A stretch of 64,000 nucleotides of DNA, from the NCBI GenBank assembly GCA_007922305.1, contig ML677386.1, positions 10,149,830 to 10,213,829 on the forward strand. Direction: 5' to 3'. The first letter of the stretch is position 1; every line of letters starts with the position of its first letter. Made by a program: the position numbers and the translations under genes. This document shows, piece after piece, positions 1-12,252 of the stretch. This stretch comes from Dermatemys mawii (Eukaryota > Chordata > Testudines > Dermatemydidae). The notes under the pieces were generated by a model. It did no database searches and had not been told where the DNA came from. It saw only the letters and a list, made by a program, of their open reading frames with translations.

Positions 1-406
1 AAGTGAACCTTGTCCAATTTGTGCACTAAATGAGACTGAGATGGAAAAAAAATATGTGATCATGTAATCAAAGATGGTATCGTAATATATATGTAAAAGG
101 AGGACCAAATTAAGGTTGCATAGGCCAACTTAATTCTGGCTTTTCCTAGCTCTTGAGTTCTTGACCTAGCAATGGTAATATTCTTCGAACACAGTTTTGT
201 GTGTATAATTTTTATAAGATTGGATAAAATTTAGCAGACTTAAATGGAATAAATTGATCAGAACATAGTGCAGATGACAAAAAAAGTATTGTAATTGCAT
301 CTCATTAGCATGTTTCTTCTTGTAGGGTATGATTTATTTATTTTAAAGCAACAGTTGAGCCTCAAGTAGATGTTCCTATGCTGCTGAGTTTCTTCAAAAC
401 TTTTAT
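1..406. other. AT-rich sequence, no feature recognised
   Basis: No exon-like open frame, tRNA-like fold or recognised repeat was seen. It is ordinary AT-rich intergenic or intronic-looking sequence. Confidence 0.5.
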
Positions 407-474
407 GCCTGATCCAGAGTCCACTAACATTGTTAGGAGTTTTTCCACTGACTTCAATTAGCTTTGAATTTGGC
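407..474. repeat. degenerate foldback repeat copy
   Basis: A left arm beginning GCCTGATCCAGAGTCCA and a right part containing CCACTGACTTCAATTAG then CTTTGAATTTGGC form a weak inverted pair. The same plan, GATCCAAAG...TTGACTTCAATGG...CTTTGGATC, is seen more clearly at 17156 and 20695. I infer an old, mutated member of that foldback group; similarity is moderate. Confidence 0.4.
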
Positions 475-1370
475 TTATATTAAATTAATTAGGAAGTGAA
501 GGTTGCTCAGTACACCACAAGAGCTGACCTTTAATGTTTGAAAGAGCTTTTGGATCCTGGCTGAAACATGCCAGCTGTACAGAAGATCAAAATACTTTAC
601 TATCATTAACCCTGCTGATTTTATAAACATTAGAATTCACTGCAATAAAGAAATAAAAAAACTCAAGGAGGTTAAAAACTTGGCTTTGATCTTGAGATCT
701 AGAATTCTTTCATATCTTCCCATTACCCTGTGACTGCGACATTTCAACCTTCAGATTTGTAGCCCTGGATTGTTGAAAGATTTTTGTAAATTTGTAGTTT
801 TCCATCCTTTTTTTCCCCCCTTTCCTAATGGGGTGAAAAAAGGTGGAGGAAAAAGCCAGGCAAAAACAAGTCTCTTCTTCAGAATTTCACTAAAACATTT
901 AAACATTTTTTTCTATATAGTCAATTTTTAACCAGCTGTAATTGGTAATGACTGAAACTTATTGGTGTCTATATTTTGGTGACTATGCCTGGATGTATAG
1001 GCTCTAAAAACTCAATGACTGAGTGCTCCGGGGCTGAACGCACCTCCCTTGAGTTTCTCAACATTTGTGAGTGAGTAGGGGAGAGAGACAGTACATATAA
1101 AAGTAATGTAAGACCTGTTCAGGCTACCACTAGAAGAAGACAATTTCTGCACCCAGTTCCATATGGATTTTTGAATTTCCAGCCCTCATCAGCTAGGTGG
1201 TTTTGGGTCCCTGGAAACAGAATTCCGGGAGTGCAGTTAAGTGAGAATTCTTCCTGCCCCAGCTGTGCTTCTGACTGACCATAACAGGTGGCCCTTATTC
1301 CTCTCATAATCCATCAAGAGAAAAAAGACTCGTATCTCCTATTTCATATACGCTCTATAAAAGACAGTTT
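475..1370. other. no feature recognised
   Basis: AT-rich sequence with several homopolymer runs (A and T tracts near 640-660 and 808-860). The short open frames are not exon-like: they carry no recognisable domain. Nothing can be assigned. Confidence 0.5.
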
Positions 1371-1520
1371 TCAGAATGGTAGCCATGTTAGTCTGTATCA
1401 GCAAAAACAACGAGAAGCTCTCATGATACCTTAGAGACTAACAAATTTATCTGAGCATAAACTTTCGTGGGCTAGAATCCACTTCATCAAATGCATGGAG
1501 TGGAAAATATGGCAGCAGGT
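1371..1520 (+). repeat. interspersed repeat (GTAGCC-TGTTAGTCTGTATCAGC type)
   Basis: The stretch contains GTAGCCATGTTAGTCTGTAT, then AGCAAAAACAACGAG, then ACCTTAGAGACTAACAAATT, then a CACTTCATCAAATGCATG segment. The reverse complement of 23350-23402 matches its middle part (GGTGCC..TAAAGGCTAACAGATTTATT), so two independent copies lie in this window. From memory this is a common sauropsid repeat. I cannot tell its class from sequence alone; a SINE-like or LINE-derived tail is possible. The right boundary is not defined. Confidence 0.65.
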
Positions 1521-2659
1521 ATGAATACATGAAAAGATGAGAGGTTTATATGAAAATGTGCCAGTAGTTGGCACTCTCTGAATGCACAGTTTTGTTCCTG
1601 TTTTATAGGACCAAGAAAATTTTTTATCGTGTGCTACAAATGGCTTCCTTGTACAGCTCTTTGTATGTCTCAGCAGGGACAAGAAAATGGAAGTAGGGTT
1701 ATGGAAATACTCTAGCCTCTACCAAGATATGTGATGTTCTTAAGTTATTTTGGTTAAATTATGGTTAACTGTGTAAGGAAGAATGTGCCTTTTTTATGAT
1801 GGACATCAACTATTTGTCTCTTAAAGGAAAAAACAAGAAATCCAAACCATGGATTGGAGGTTTTTTTCTTTTCGTAAAGAACTTCCCATCTCTTTGTAGG
1901 GGGCTGTTCCAGATTATCCCGTGGTCCCTGCAATGTTCATCTTATGTTTAGCCCAGCTTCTAGTGGTAACTGTCCATAGCATGAAATCAGAACTGGCACT
2001 AATTGATATTCTTGCTGGCAGCTTTTACAAAGTGGTCAAGGAGTAAATGGGCATTAATTATTGTCACCGCAATGAGATGTGTGCAAAATACCTCACACTA
2101 AATTAGACAAGAGATAGAATTAGCTGTCTATGAAGAAACAGGGAAAAGGACCTGTCCTCTCCTGGAGATACTGTTCACCCTGTTCATCAGCACAGACGAG
2201 TGGTCAGCTGGGTTCATGAGCATAGGCTGGAGAAGGCCTCCGAAAGGAGAAGTACTTTCACCCCTTTCTTTCTGCCATGGAAGGAACTGGAATTAGGAAG
2301 GTTCTGATCAGACCAGAAAAGATTTGGGGAAGAGGACCTTCCTGCAGTTTCTTTGTAGCATGGGCTAAAGAAAGCTCATCCTGTTTCTTTTGCTGTTGCA
2401 TCTGGGGGAAGCTGTGGTTCAAATACCTGTAATGTGGAACATGGCTGAAAATACAATATCTGTATTTTTGGACCAGTGCTGAGGAAAAGTTCTGACTGGT
2501 ATGCATGTGCCTTAAATGGATGAAGATACTATATCTTCTTAGGGTATCTCAGCTCTAACCCCAAGCCACATAGACATAAGCCTAGCTTCAGAGTGATCCT
2601 TCTTTGGACTTTGGGCATAGTTTTGTGTGGAGAACTTAAGCTTCCAGTGCTATTGCTTA
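1521..2659. other. no feature recognised
   Basis: The sequence continues from the repeat above (possibly more of it up to about 1670) into AT-rich DNA. No domain, hairpin or target-site duplication was found. Confidence 0.45.
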
Positions 2660-2770
2660 TGTGATAGCCACCATCTTAGCCAACATACCAGGGATGGAGC
2701 ACAGGACTTCCAGAGCTAAAAAAGTGAGTCTCTACAGATTGAGCTAAAGAGACAAGGTTCTTTAGCTGAG
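2660..2770 (-). repeat. tRNA-Lys-like SINE fragment
   Basis: Read on the minus strand, the segment has an A-box-like TAGCTCAATCTGTAGAGACT, a CTTTTTTAGCTC stretch like a lysine anticodon arm, and a degenerate B-box GTGCTCCATCCC. Cryptodiran turtles are known to carry tRNA-Lys-derived SINEs, and this fits one. The acceptor stem does not close and the B box is degraded, so it is a SINE relic, not a tRNA gene. Confidence 0.55.
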
Positions 2771-3160
2771 ATATATAATCGACTTGTATCCCCTGTGGAT
2801 TGGGCACAGGGAGAGAGATAATACATGGACTCATCAGTGGGTTATTATACCTTATTATACCAACTGTCCATCTGTGCTGTAAGCAAAGGATGCTCAGTAG
2901 CATCCAGAGGCAGAAATTTCACACATGGTGAGATTGACTTTAGCCATTCCTGAAGTATCAAAAAATTGTCATAGTTAATATGCCTTACAAAACAAATGTA
3001 ATATCTGGTGACATTCTGGAAAGCTTCAACAATGTTATGCTATGGAAGTTGAGTGACTGATTTCTGCTCTGGGAGCAGTCATGAGGAACTGCTGCATCTC
3101 AGCAAGTGAATGAGTTTGTTAGCTCTGGAGTAACTAACTTTTTAATTGACATAAGTAACA

Positions 3161-3855
3161 TGTAACTGAGTCAGACCAGAAGGGTATAGGAGAGTGCTGG
3201 AAAGCAGGTATATCAGCCTCAGGATGTGCAGGTCCCTGTTCCCTGGATAGCCAAACAAAGGCTACTCCAGGCCAACCAAGAAGCTTCTAGAAAGTAGCAG
3301 AAATAGCTAGCTTTATTGGGACACCTGAAGCCAATCAGGAGCTGGCTGAAACCAGATAAAAACCTCCCAGTTAGTCAGGTGGGGGAGCCAAGGAGAAAGG
3401 AGCTGGAGGAGAGGAAGCTTTGCGATACCCTGAGGTAAGGGAGAAGTGGGAGAGCTATGGGGAAGTAGCCCAGGGAAAAAGTAGCAACTCTGTCAGTGAA
3501 AATTTGGCTGCCAATAGCTACTACCATTAGGGTCCCTGGGCTGGAACCCGGAGTAGAGGGCAGGCCCGGGTTCCCCCCAACCTGCCACTACTGAAACACC
3601 TCCTGGAAGGGGAAGGTAGGCCCCTAGCAGGACAGGAGGTTTATACTGTCCTGAAATAAGCCCAAAGGGACAACAGAGACTGTGGGAGTTCTCTAACCAA
3701 CTGCTTTGCTGACTGATGATGGAAAGGGCTCAATAGACTGTAAACCTGGCCTAGAGAGAGAAGGGCTACGTGGAGGGTCGCAGTGAGCCTCTGAGGCTAG
3801 CACAAACCGCCTGGAAGCGCAGGACCCACAGGGACAAGGCCAGAGCTTTGCCACA
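3161..3855 (+). repeat. solo LTR, family A copy 1
   Basis: This 695-bp element begins TGTAACTGAGTCAGACCAGA and ends GCTTTGCCACA, a TG...CA terminus. It is flanked by AACA at 3157-3160 and again at 3856-3859, a 4-bp target duplication typical of integrase-mediated insertion. Inside are a CCAAT-like GCCAATCAGG near 3330 and a TATA-like AGATAAAAACC at 3354. A second copy with the same start, middle and end lies at 19740-20397. No internal retroviral genes adjoin it, so it is best explained as a solo LTR left by recombination. Endogenous retrovirus or another LTR class cannot be told apart without the internal region. Confidence 0.82.
3354..3364 (+). promoter_or_regulatory. TATA-like box in LTR copy 1
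   Basis: AGATAAAAACC lies about 195 bp into the LTR, downstream of GCCAATCAGG. The identical motif is kept in the second copy at about 19952-19962, so it was probably part of the ancestral LTR promoter. Present activity is unknown. Confidence 0.4.
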
Positions 3856-3859
3856 AACA

Positions 3860-4144
3860 CTATCTACAAATCACTGTGCAATAGTTACCTGGCTATACTA
3901 GAGTGCTGCATAATGTTCTGGCATATGGAAATCTTCCCTGATTGAAGGGATAAGGAAGGGTATGTAGACTACCATACTAACTTTTTACCCTTACCCTTGT
4001 CATGAGGAACTAGCATCCTTTCAGAACTTGTCTTTAGCCCAATGCCATAGAATATAGAAACTCATTTTTTAAAGGAAACAAAAATTTTGTACACAGTAAC
4101 AGGTTGCACAACTGATGCAAATGTTACAAAAGCTCTAATTGCTT
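3860..4144. other. no feature recognised
   Basis: Unremarkable AT-rich sequence between an LTR and a foldback copy. Confidence 0.45.
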
Positions 4145-4250
4145 TATCCTGCAAAGACTTATTATACTCGTGAATAATTCAACACAACTGAGTGAACCTA
4201 TTGAACTTAATGGGACTACCTGAGTGCGTAAGTTTTTGCAGGACTTGGGT
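4145..4250. repeat. degenerate foldback repeat (TCCTGCAAAGACTTA type)
   Basis: The left arm TATCCTGCAAAGACTTATTA is mirrored by the right arm GTGCGTAAGTTTTTGCAGGA, with a TTAATGGGACTAC segment in the right half. This is the arm-plus-ATGGG plan of a foldback family I remember from turtles. The arms have drifted but the inverted order is visible. Confidence 0.5.
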
Positions 4251-7200
4251 TTTAGTCTAGTTAATCACCTTTGCATTATAAAGTTCATTCAATTCATGCT
4301 ATCAACAGATACCTCTTAAGAACTGGTGATTGTATTAGAAGGTTGTGGTGTCCCATGCTGTGAATGGAGACAGCTGCCTCTCAAAACTCTTTCTATTTTT
4401 AACTAGCCATTGATTAGTGCTGGTCTGTCATACTGACCTTCTCTCCCAGTTCCCCAGCTGGCCCCTTCTATTCATCTAGCGCTGGCCAAATTTTTATGTC
4501 TTAGACCTGTCTGCTTCCTTTGCCTCTTGTTGGGAGACCATACTCTTGCAGTCTAACAGCCTTACTGTATCTCTCTGACTCAGTAATTCATTTCTCTTCT
4601 CATAACTAATAATCCTTGATTTCTCCTTCCTATTTTATTACTTTCCTCTGTTTAAATCTGACGCCTTTTGGGCGTTAGAAGGACAAAAAAGTTAAATGTG
4701 ATCTCCCCTCTGCCCCACCATGTCTCATTACACATTCAAGGCTCTTTGGACATCACTAGACATCATGCTTAAATATCCCATCGTGTTTTGATGGGTGAAT
4801 TGTTGCAACTTTGAATTTCTTCAGCAGTTCATGTGAAAAAGAAAGCTGTTCTACTAGTTTCATATCATTTCTCTTGGTCAGGTCTTTCCAGTCAAACTAA
4901 ATCTTCTCCCTTTTTTGATGTTTATAATCCCCCAGAGTTTTAGCACTTCATATTTCTTCAAGTTGCTAATATTGTATTCCTCCTTGACTCAAATTATCAT
5001 GGAACCATTCCTTTAATCTTCTGCTGGCAGCCCTCTTCCTGACTCCCTTTCCTGAAACATTATGATTGCTGCACTCGTTCTACTTCATTTGTTGAGTTCT
5101 ATTTCTTCAGAGAGATACATGAATCTATTGGTCCTTTGTTTGAAGTCCCCTTGTCTCACTGTTATAAAGGTAACATGGATGAACATTAGCCTAGGCTTGC
5201 AGAGTTCTCAGGGGAAGTGGCCAGCTGGAGAGTTGCTGTTCACTTTCCTTTAGCCAGCAAGTGGCCCACATCTCTGCTGCTCACCTGCTGGCTTCAGCCA
5301 GTCACTTCACATGGCATTTGTTAGGAACATTGCATTTTTAAGGGTGATGTACCAGCTGAGGGGACTATGGAGGATCTTATTTCTAATGGCTGGGGTAAGA
5401 CATAGAAACCTTGGCTGTGGCCTTATGTACATTAAACTATTTTTCCCTCTACATCATGAGTTTTTTGCAGCTAATCAAGTACTTAACTCAAAGTATGTTT
5501 CTATTTAACCCATGATTAGAAACATCTTGCAAAAAGACTGGCTATTGCCATTTATTTGTACTTTCTTTCTCTACAGGCTTTTCTGAATGGCCTTATCTTT
5601 TCTAATGCACATTTACCTCTGCCGGTATATTGTTCACTACTCTTCCTTTTGGTTTTTGACCTCTTCCACTTGTTTTTTCACTCCTTAACTTGATTTGTTA
5701 ATTTACACATTTTGTTCCAGCCCTCTTCAGCTCAAGGTCTCTAGAAAATTGTTTGCATTGAATTTAACATTGGGCCTGAATGCCTTTGAAGTCAAAGGAA
5801 TTTTGCAGGCTTGCACCACAGTGTACATTAGAGGTTAGCGGAGTGACAGACCAAATCAGCAGAAGCTCCCACAGGCAAGAACCAGGGGTGCACCCAGAGA
5901 GCTTGATAATTACTGCTACATCCTTTGAAAGGGTGTCGTGCCATTTTAATAGCTCTCTCTGTAGCAATTCAAGACTAAACTAGCTCTTTGCCACCCTATA
6001 CATAACACATACTTGGCTGCGTCAGACAAAAAAAAATTAATTCAAACAACCTGGAAGATTGCTGGAGCTTACTTGCATTTAAAGAGATGACTATACACAT
6101 CTGGCTTGGAAAGCTTTGGCAGAAAGTTTGAATGCATTTGTAAGATGCTACAATAGACAAACTGAAACTTTATTTAAAGTAAGTTGCAAATAAATTCATC
6201 CCTTGGGTAGCATCACTCCAGTCAAGATAATTACTTGTAACAGGGATCATTTTGGTCCATGCACAAACATTTTAAAAAAGAATATAGAGGATTATCTACC
6301 ATGGCTCTTATCTACAAGTGTGAGCTGCTCATTATGCATTTTCGAGTGATTCGTACGATTCCAATCTTAATTGAGCCCCTGCAGTTTCTGTGCTCTTCCA
6401 CATGTCGCTCCCTAGCATTTCCTGCTGTCTTTCATTTGCAATTATATAGATTTGACAGGAATTGGCCCTTCTGCTTCTGTTATAGTATGTAATTTATATT
6501 CTTATCTTGCACAGTTTTTATCTGCAGAACTGACACATTCAAAATTCCCTCCAATTTATGAAGGCTGCACTTGATTCTAAAATAGTAGCTGTTCATATTT
6601 TGCGTTAATATTTTCTGTAATGCCTGAGAAAATATGAACATATTAAACTTTGGTTTGAACGTTCAGAGCATTCACTAGGTGCTCTTGAGCCGCAAGTATT
6701 GATGTGGTTTGTGTTTGCAAATTCAAATAGGTCTATAATCTCCATTGATACATGTTTCAGAACACCAATTAATGAGAATGGAAGTTGTTAGTGTGCTTTG
6801 AAAGAATAATTCCCTAAGAATTTTTGCATGCAATAACTCTGCCATGGCTTCTGAAAATACATCAGAGAATCAGAATATATATGCATTTGCATCTATAATA
6901 TTGCAATGCACATGGTGCCTTTAAAAACATAGTTCAAAGAGAGCCAGAGCTAGGGAGGGCAGCAGCTTCTGCTATTCATGGGCATGCTCAGTGGCTGCAG
7001 GCTTCCTCAGGGTTGGGGTGTGACACTGCATCTGGGCTGGCCAGGCTGGAAGTCTGAGCGTGGCACTGAGTCAGTGGGTGAGGCACTGGAGCCACTGGGT
7101 CCAGTGGGGCTCCACAAGGTTTGGTGGTGACCAGTTGCATTCTGCTTTAGCCACTTGAAATGTTGCGTGATATGCAGTGGCTGCTTCCCCCATAGCTGCA

Positions 7201-7914
7201 TTGTAGCAGCTTTGCGGGGAGCCAGCCAGAGTTCCTAATGCAACTCCTAATTAGAGGTCTGATGGGATTCCATGGCATTAACAAGAGAATCCGTTCTTTC
7301 CCAATCTCATCCCTATATTTTTTGCAGAGTTTTGGAGTGGCTTCCATGGGATTCCATAGACGAAATCAGCAACTTGTAAACCACACTCCTCCCTATTCCT
7401 CGCCCCACTTCATTTCCTTTCCCCTTCTCTCTGACCCCACTCCAACAGTACGCTTCCATCAGCAGATTCCGCTTCCTTGAGCTTGTGGAAGTGAAAGGAG
7501 GAACATGCTATCTTAAGAGAGAAAATTAACATTAAAAGATCACTCAACACTTAAAGCTGCTACATAGGCCCCATCAAATTGAAATGTCATCATTTTCAAA
7601 AATGTTCTCAGATGCTACATTTTCTTTTTGAATCCCTGCCAATTTTGTGAACTTAAATTGACCTGGTTTACAGGTTTGATGTTTTAACTAGTAACGCTTT
7701 CTTCATCAGTTGTGTAATTGTGGCTCTTGGGGCATCTAGTTAGATGTTCTTAAACAATTGCCAATTATTCACATTTTTTTTCTGATTAAATTATTTCTCC
7801 CAACTAATTTGGTTCGTAATTGTTTTCAGTTTTGTGACATTGACCTTTATAAATACTTGGTGTTTTAAATCACTGGTCTGCACTTTATTCTGTTTGCACA
7901 TCATAAGTGTGAGC
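4251..7914. other. long AT-rich stretch without recognised features
   Basis: In 3.7 kb I found no exon-like frame, TIR pair or LINE motif. A small inverted pair around 5765-5810 (CCTTTGAAGTCAAAGG) may be a further remnant of the foldback group. The region 6050-6900 is free of recognised repeats and could be checked for non-coding conservation. Confidence 0.45.
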
Positions 7915-9430
7915 ATGTCACTGGTCACATGTATGTAAGCTACAATTAAGTTTTAGTTCTGCGATCAGTTCCTTTGTACCTGTCAAGAAAAGGTCAAATA
8001 TAGAATTCTCCTGTGTTGGATGCAACATTTTTTGAGTTAGGAAATTGTCATCTATAATAAGAAATTCTGAGGATGTTGTGGTACTGACAGCATGAGACCT
8101 CCAGTAAGTGTCAATCAAGTTGAAGTCCCCTATGGGCCTGCAGATTATTTTTCTTTAACTATATGTTCTAGATATTTGTGGGTTACCCTGTTCTCTAGTG
8201 TGATTTGGTGGTCTATAGCAGATGCCAATGTCCCATCCCTGTGCTTTATCTGATAGGACATTGATCCATATGCATCATGATCATTTTTGTCCGAGTTATC
8301 CATGACTCAGAAACAGGTAATACCATTTTTGACAGAGTGTGACTTCTTTTCCTTCTTTGCCCATTCAATCCTTCCTATTGTAAACATTGATTTTGAACAT
8401 TCCAGTCATGCAAATCATCCCACTAGGTTTCAGTAATCAACTAGATCAACTTTATGCTCACAAATGAACAGTTCCAACCTCTCTTCTTTGTTACCCATGC
8501 TCCTAGGATTGGTGTATAGGCAATTAAATAATGTATTCTCTTCAAGTCCTTTAGTTCCTTGATTAATTTTGTTCTCAACATATTGATTTTGTGCTAAATG
8601 AGTGCTCATATCTTCCCCCTTTTTACCCTCCCCTTTTGTTTATTCCTGACTATTTTAGCCAGCTGTCCCTGAGAAGATTGGTTCCCCTTCTAGTGAAGCG
8701 AAGGGCGTCCAAATTATATATATCCCATCTTCTCATAAAAGGTGGACCAATGTTTCACAAATCAAAACCCTACACCACTTATCTAGCCAGCAGTTTGCTT
8801 CCAGAATCTTTTGCCTTCTGCCTTCCTTTGTTCATGAGACAGGAAGGATCTCTGAGAAGATTGCTTGGATGATGTTCTTCTGCATGCTTCAGAGTGCCAT
8901 TAAGCCTCTCTTTATCTGAGGGAAATCTCATGACAGCATCATTAGTGCTAGTGTGAATCGTCCCCAATGGATCCTTGCACATTTACTTCAGAAGCCTATC
9001 CAATCTCGGAGTGATATCTTATGTCTTGGCCCAAAGAAGAGAGTGCACCATAGTATTGTCCATTTATCCCTTGAAGAATGTTTGTTCAATTCTTCTAAGT
9101 ATTGGTCCTTGCTGCAGATGTCAGTCTTCCTTAGATAGTTGGAGAGCTCTTTGTGAACAAACTTGATTTTCTTAGATCAGGTTGGACCAAGCTGTCATCC
9201 ACAGATGTACCTGGACATTTCTCTATTCCCTTGGACCACCTGGATCTTGAGTGATATCTTCCATAGTATCTATATTGAGGACCTGGTTGTGATGAGTTCG
9301 GTCACTCTGACTTCTGAGTCCTGATAAATGGGCACAAGGCATTGCCTGCCTGGATCACGGTCTTCATTTGTGTCAACAGTAGATTAGAACTTCCTATTGT
9401 TATAACCATTTGAGGAGTTTCACCCAACTC
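7915..9430 (-). mobile_element. CR1-type LINE fragment (ORF1 tail plus endonuclease)
   Basis: Read on the minus strand, the region runs from a CR1 ORF1-like esterase segment (about 9430-8640) into the start of an apurinic endonuclease (about 8560-7918). Endonuclease landmarks in order are RSMGNKEERLE near 8540, DIGICYRPPNHTRE near 8230-8190, GDFNLIDTYWRS near 8130-8090, and NFLTQKMLHPTQENS followed by IFDLFLTGTKEL. The ORF1-like part shows STND and a later RRGTNLL-like tract. These match the CR1 gene order. Frameshifts and stops are frequent, and the copy ends near 7915 before the reverse transcriptase. It is an immobile relic. Confidence 0.72.
7918..8350 (-). pseudogene. CR1 ORF2 endonuclease remnant
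   Basis: The CR1 endonuclease nicks target DNA to prime reverse transcription. Visible conserved pieces are CYRPPN, GDFN and a PT-then-DL block followed by CDQ where the family has a Ser-Asp-His motif; the catalytic His is therefore replaced in this copy. The longest uninterrupted part is 66 codons (8118 down to 7918). Upstream pieces need frame changes. Not functional. Confidence 0.7.
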
Positions 9431-10217
9431 CATCTCTTACGTCAACATTATCGTTGTTTGTTAGTAAGGAAATCATGCCATCATGTTGTGACTCAACTTT
9501 TTTTTCCCCCCGAAAATAGTCATTGAATTAATTGGACTCTGCATGGATACAGGAGACCACTTGTGTGGATCCAATTATAGGATCAGGGTCTTATGTGGCA
9601 TTATTAAATAGAGAGGCCTAGAATATAACTAGCTTCAGCTAGAGCATATCAGATGGGCTAGGAAGGCTGAAACTTTAATTGAAAATTTAATTTAATTTAA
9701 AAATTCTCTCAAACTGCTAATAAACTTAAGTGTCTGGAGTGAGCTTAAAAGTATTTTCCACAGAAATTAGCAACTTATGAAATAAAACTGAATTATTTTA
9801 TTACAGTGACAAAGCAAGTACTTTATTGTAGCCCTTTAACTTTGGAGCTGAGCTCATAAAAATGTTGTTAATGGAAATTAAGACGACATCTTTTGCTCTT
9901 CCAGAAAACACCAGAAAAGCCTTTGAGGAGTTTCAAAAAACTGCATACAGTAGAAAAAACATTGTAAAAGGGCAGAGGCAATATGTGGGGGACATGCGGG
10001 TCACATACCCTCCCAGATTTGCTGCTTAGCTTGTACTGAGCATGCTCATATGGACTGAGCATGCTTAATAAGGCTGCCAAAGCCAGCTGCCCTCACTCTG
10101 CCCTTCTACTATCGCCCTGCATCGGGTCATCTCTATACAGGGGAGATCAAAAAAAGAAGCGAAGGGTTAAGCTTTCCAAATTCCTGAAGGATAGATTACA
10201 ATTAGATATTTACAAAT
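9431..10217. other. no assignable feature
   Basis: AT-rich DNA. Around 10027-10064 the motif ACTGAGCATGCT occurs twice, 23 bp apart, and is self-complementary in part. No larger repeat was recognised. Confidence 0.4.
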
Positions 10218-10290
10218 ATGGAGGAGGTCCTAGAGATAATTAACTCCTTAAAGACCAGTAAGGCCCCGAGGCCAGATCTAATCTAATGGC
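10218..10290 (+). mobile_element. short LINE reverse transcriptase fragment
   Basis: The frame from 10218 reads MEEVLEIINSLKTSKAPRPD. This resembles the start of the reverse transcriptase palm in L1/Tx1-like and CR1-like LINEs, where KAPGPDG is usual. It soon meets a stop. It is too short to assign to a clade; L1-like is my preference. Confidence 0.45.
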
Positions 10291-11185
10291 CTAAGAGAGA
10301 ACTTCAGTCATTACCAGATCACACAGACATCTTCTGAATCCGATCACTTTTACCTGCTTCTGTAACTGTATTGCCCCATGTTGCTTAAATTGTGAACTTT
10401 TTTTCTTAATCTTTGGAATGACATGGTAATTCAATACTCTGCAATATATAGATAGATATAGTACCACCTGGGATTTATTCAGGGGAGGAGCTCTGCAGGT
10501 CACCAGAAAATGAAGTCTACTGTGTCTAATGTTGTCTTTGTATACAAAAAAGCACTAAATAAGGTGGAATGTCCGAGCTTATTCACTGTTTTGTTTGTAA
10601 AACTAGAAGCAAAGGCAATGGTGGTTTTTAACATGTGCCCCTTCCTAATGAATGGGGGCTATTTCTATACTAGGATGGTCACTTTTCCCTTTATCTGCCC
10701 TACCCCTTGACCTCCCCTAATTTTTGCAATGAAAGAAAACTCCCCTAAGGAATAGAGGTGACTGGAATATATGACAAGCCTCAGCTATCGATATGCAGGA
10801 TAAAAGTCCCTCCTATTTCTCCATCAAAGACAGTTTGCATCTGTCTGGGATAAACTTCACCCAAATTTGGGGTTATAAAATAACTGTATCAAACCTAGAT
10901 CTTGCATATAGACTTACTCCTCCTGCCCACCAAAGCTAAGCGAGAATAACTTCATTAGTTTCATTGGGCATCTGTTTTAAAATATGTGGTTGTATACATA
11001 AAATTTAGCCTTCAGTAGGAACTCTAATTCCCTTGAAATATTGATTTGATTCAAGTAAGGAAACCGCACGTTTTATGCAACAAGCATCAGAAGGATAGAT
11101 GTCCAAAACTTAGTGATAAATGTAATGGTGGATTTTGTTTTAAAGGATCTGCAGTGTTGTTCTTAATTAAATAGTTGTATTACCA
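10291..11185. other. no feature recognised
   Basis: AT-rich sequence. Short open frames at 10291-10710 lack domains. The first hundred bases may be further eroded LINE sequence. Confidence 0.4.
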
Positions 11186-11189
11186 TAAT

Positions 11190-11300
11190 GCTTAGGAGCC
11201 TTAGTCATAGACTACGACCCCATTGTGCTAGATGCTGTACAAGCTCAGAACAAAAAGGCAGTCCCTGCCCTCAAAGAGTTTACAATTAAGACAAGTAAAT
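11190..11300 (+). repeat. MIR/L2-like ancient repeat tail
   Basis: The tract AGGAGCCTTAGTCATAGAC, then CCCCATTGTGCTAGATGC, then TGTACAAGCTCAGAACAAAAAG, then CAGTCCCTGCC..AAAGAGTTTACAAT is a recognisable ancient amniote repeat. Related short pieces occur at 36955-37035 and 61880-61918. Its exact family name is from memory and uncertain. Confidence 0.55.
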
Positions 11301-11740
11301 GTTAGTTTTAAAGTGACAACTACTGCTTTAATCACACAGAAGGCAGGTTTTCCACATGGCTTATGTTTTACTGAATATGAAAGTGTGGGGTTGTTAGCAG
11401 GTAGTTTATTGAGTCTGAACCCCAGGGGAGCAATAAATTGGTGTTTCAACATCTGTGATCAATAAAATAAGTGACTTATCCAATAAAAAGAACTAGAAAT
11501 TAAGACAGGAAACCCATGAGACTTAGAATGAAGTTTGTGGTATTGATCTCATTTCATTTATTTTTGACTAAGCTTATTAAATCATCTCCAACTTGAACCT
11601 TTTTACTGAATAACAAAGGAAAAGTTGTGCCAAGGAGCAACTTCCTTAGTTCTGTTAGAGGCAATGATTAGGGATAAGTGATTGCTGAACACCTATTTTG
11701 ATTTTATCATGATAGCAAAGAAGCAGTAAATAGAGGACTC

Positions 11741-11762
11741 TTTTTTTTTTTTTTTTTTTTTT
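11741..11762. repeat. poly-T tract
   Basis: A run of about 22 thymidines follows GAGGACTC. It could be a reverse-strand retroposon tail, but no adjoining element was identified on its left. Confidence 0.8.
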
Positions 11763-11929
11763 GTGAAGGGATATTCTTGTGACCATTGTCTCCCCTTCCA
11801 CAATGTTTTCTTTTTTCTTCAGGTACTGCACAAGATATTGACTAGGTTATTCTGTGCTGATGGAAAATGTGTGCTAAATTTTAATGCATGGCCTTTTGGT
11901 TTCTGAAGACATCACAGGCCAGATTTTCC

Positions 11930-12035
11930 GCTCAGTCAAGTTTACTCCATACAGTAGGTCAGTGGTGGAACTAGGAACAGGATTCAGGTCTCCTGATTCT
12001 TAGTCCAGTGTAGTACCCACTAGTCACCACTGTCT
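11930..12035 (+). repeat. MIR-like SINE fragment
   Basis: GTCAGTGGTGGAACTAGGAA, CAGGTCTCCTGATTCTTAGT and CCACTAGTCACCACTGTCTC follow the order of the 3' part of MIR-like SINEs. A similar order is seen at 61200-61295. Confidence 0.55.
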
Positions 12036-12252
12036 CTCAAAATCAAAACAAATAAATCATTAGGGGAACATACTTGAATGTTTGGTAGGCCTAAGCTGTG
12101 GATAAAATAGCTACTGGATTTAATGTATTTAAAACTCATTTCTCCAGTAGAGCCAAGAGTGTGTGTAGGGGAAAGGGTGCTATTAAAATGCAAATAATGT
12201 TCTTTGTATATATGGCTTGGAAGAACCATCACCATGCATTTGAGTTTACCAC

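Noticed and set aside
2660..2770. Functional tRNA-Lys gene
   Set aside because: The A-box and a lysine-like arm are visible but the B box is degraded and the acceptor stem does not form. It fits a SINE relic.
11741..11762. Poly-T as the reverse-strand tail of a processed pseudogene
   Set aside because: No gene-like sequence or target duplication was recognised to its left.
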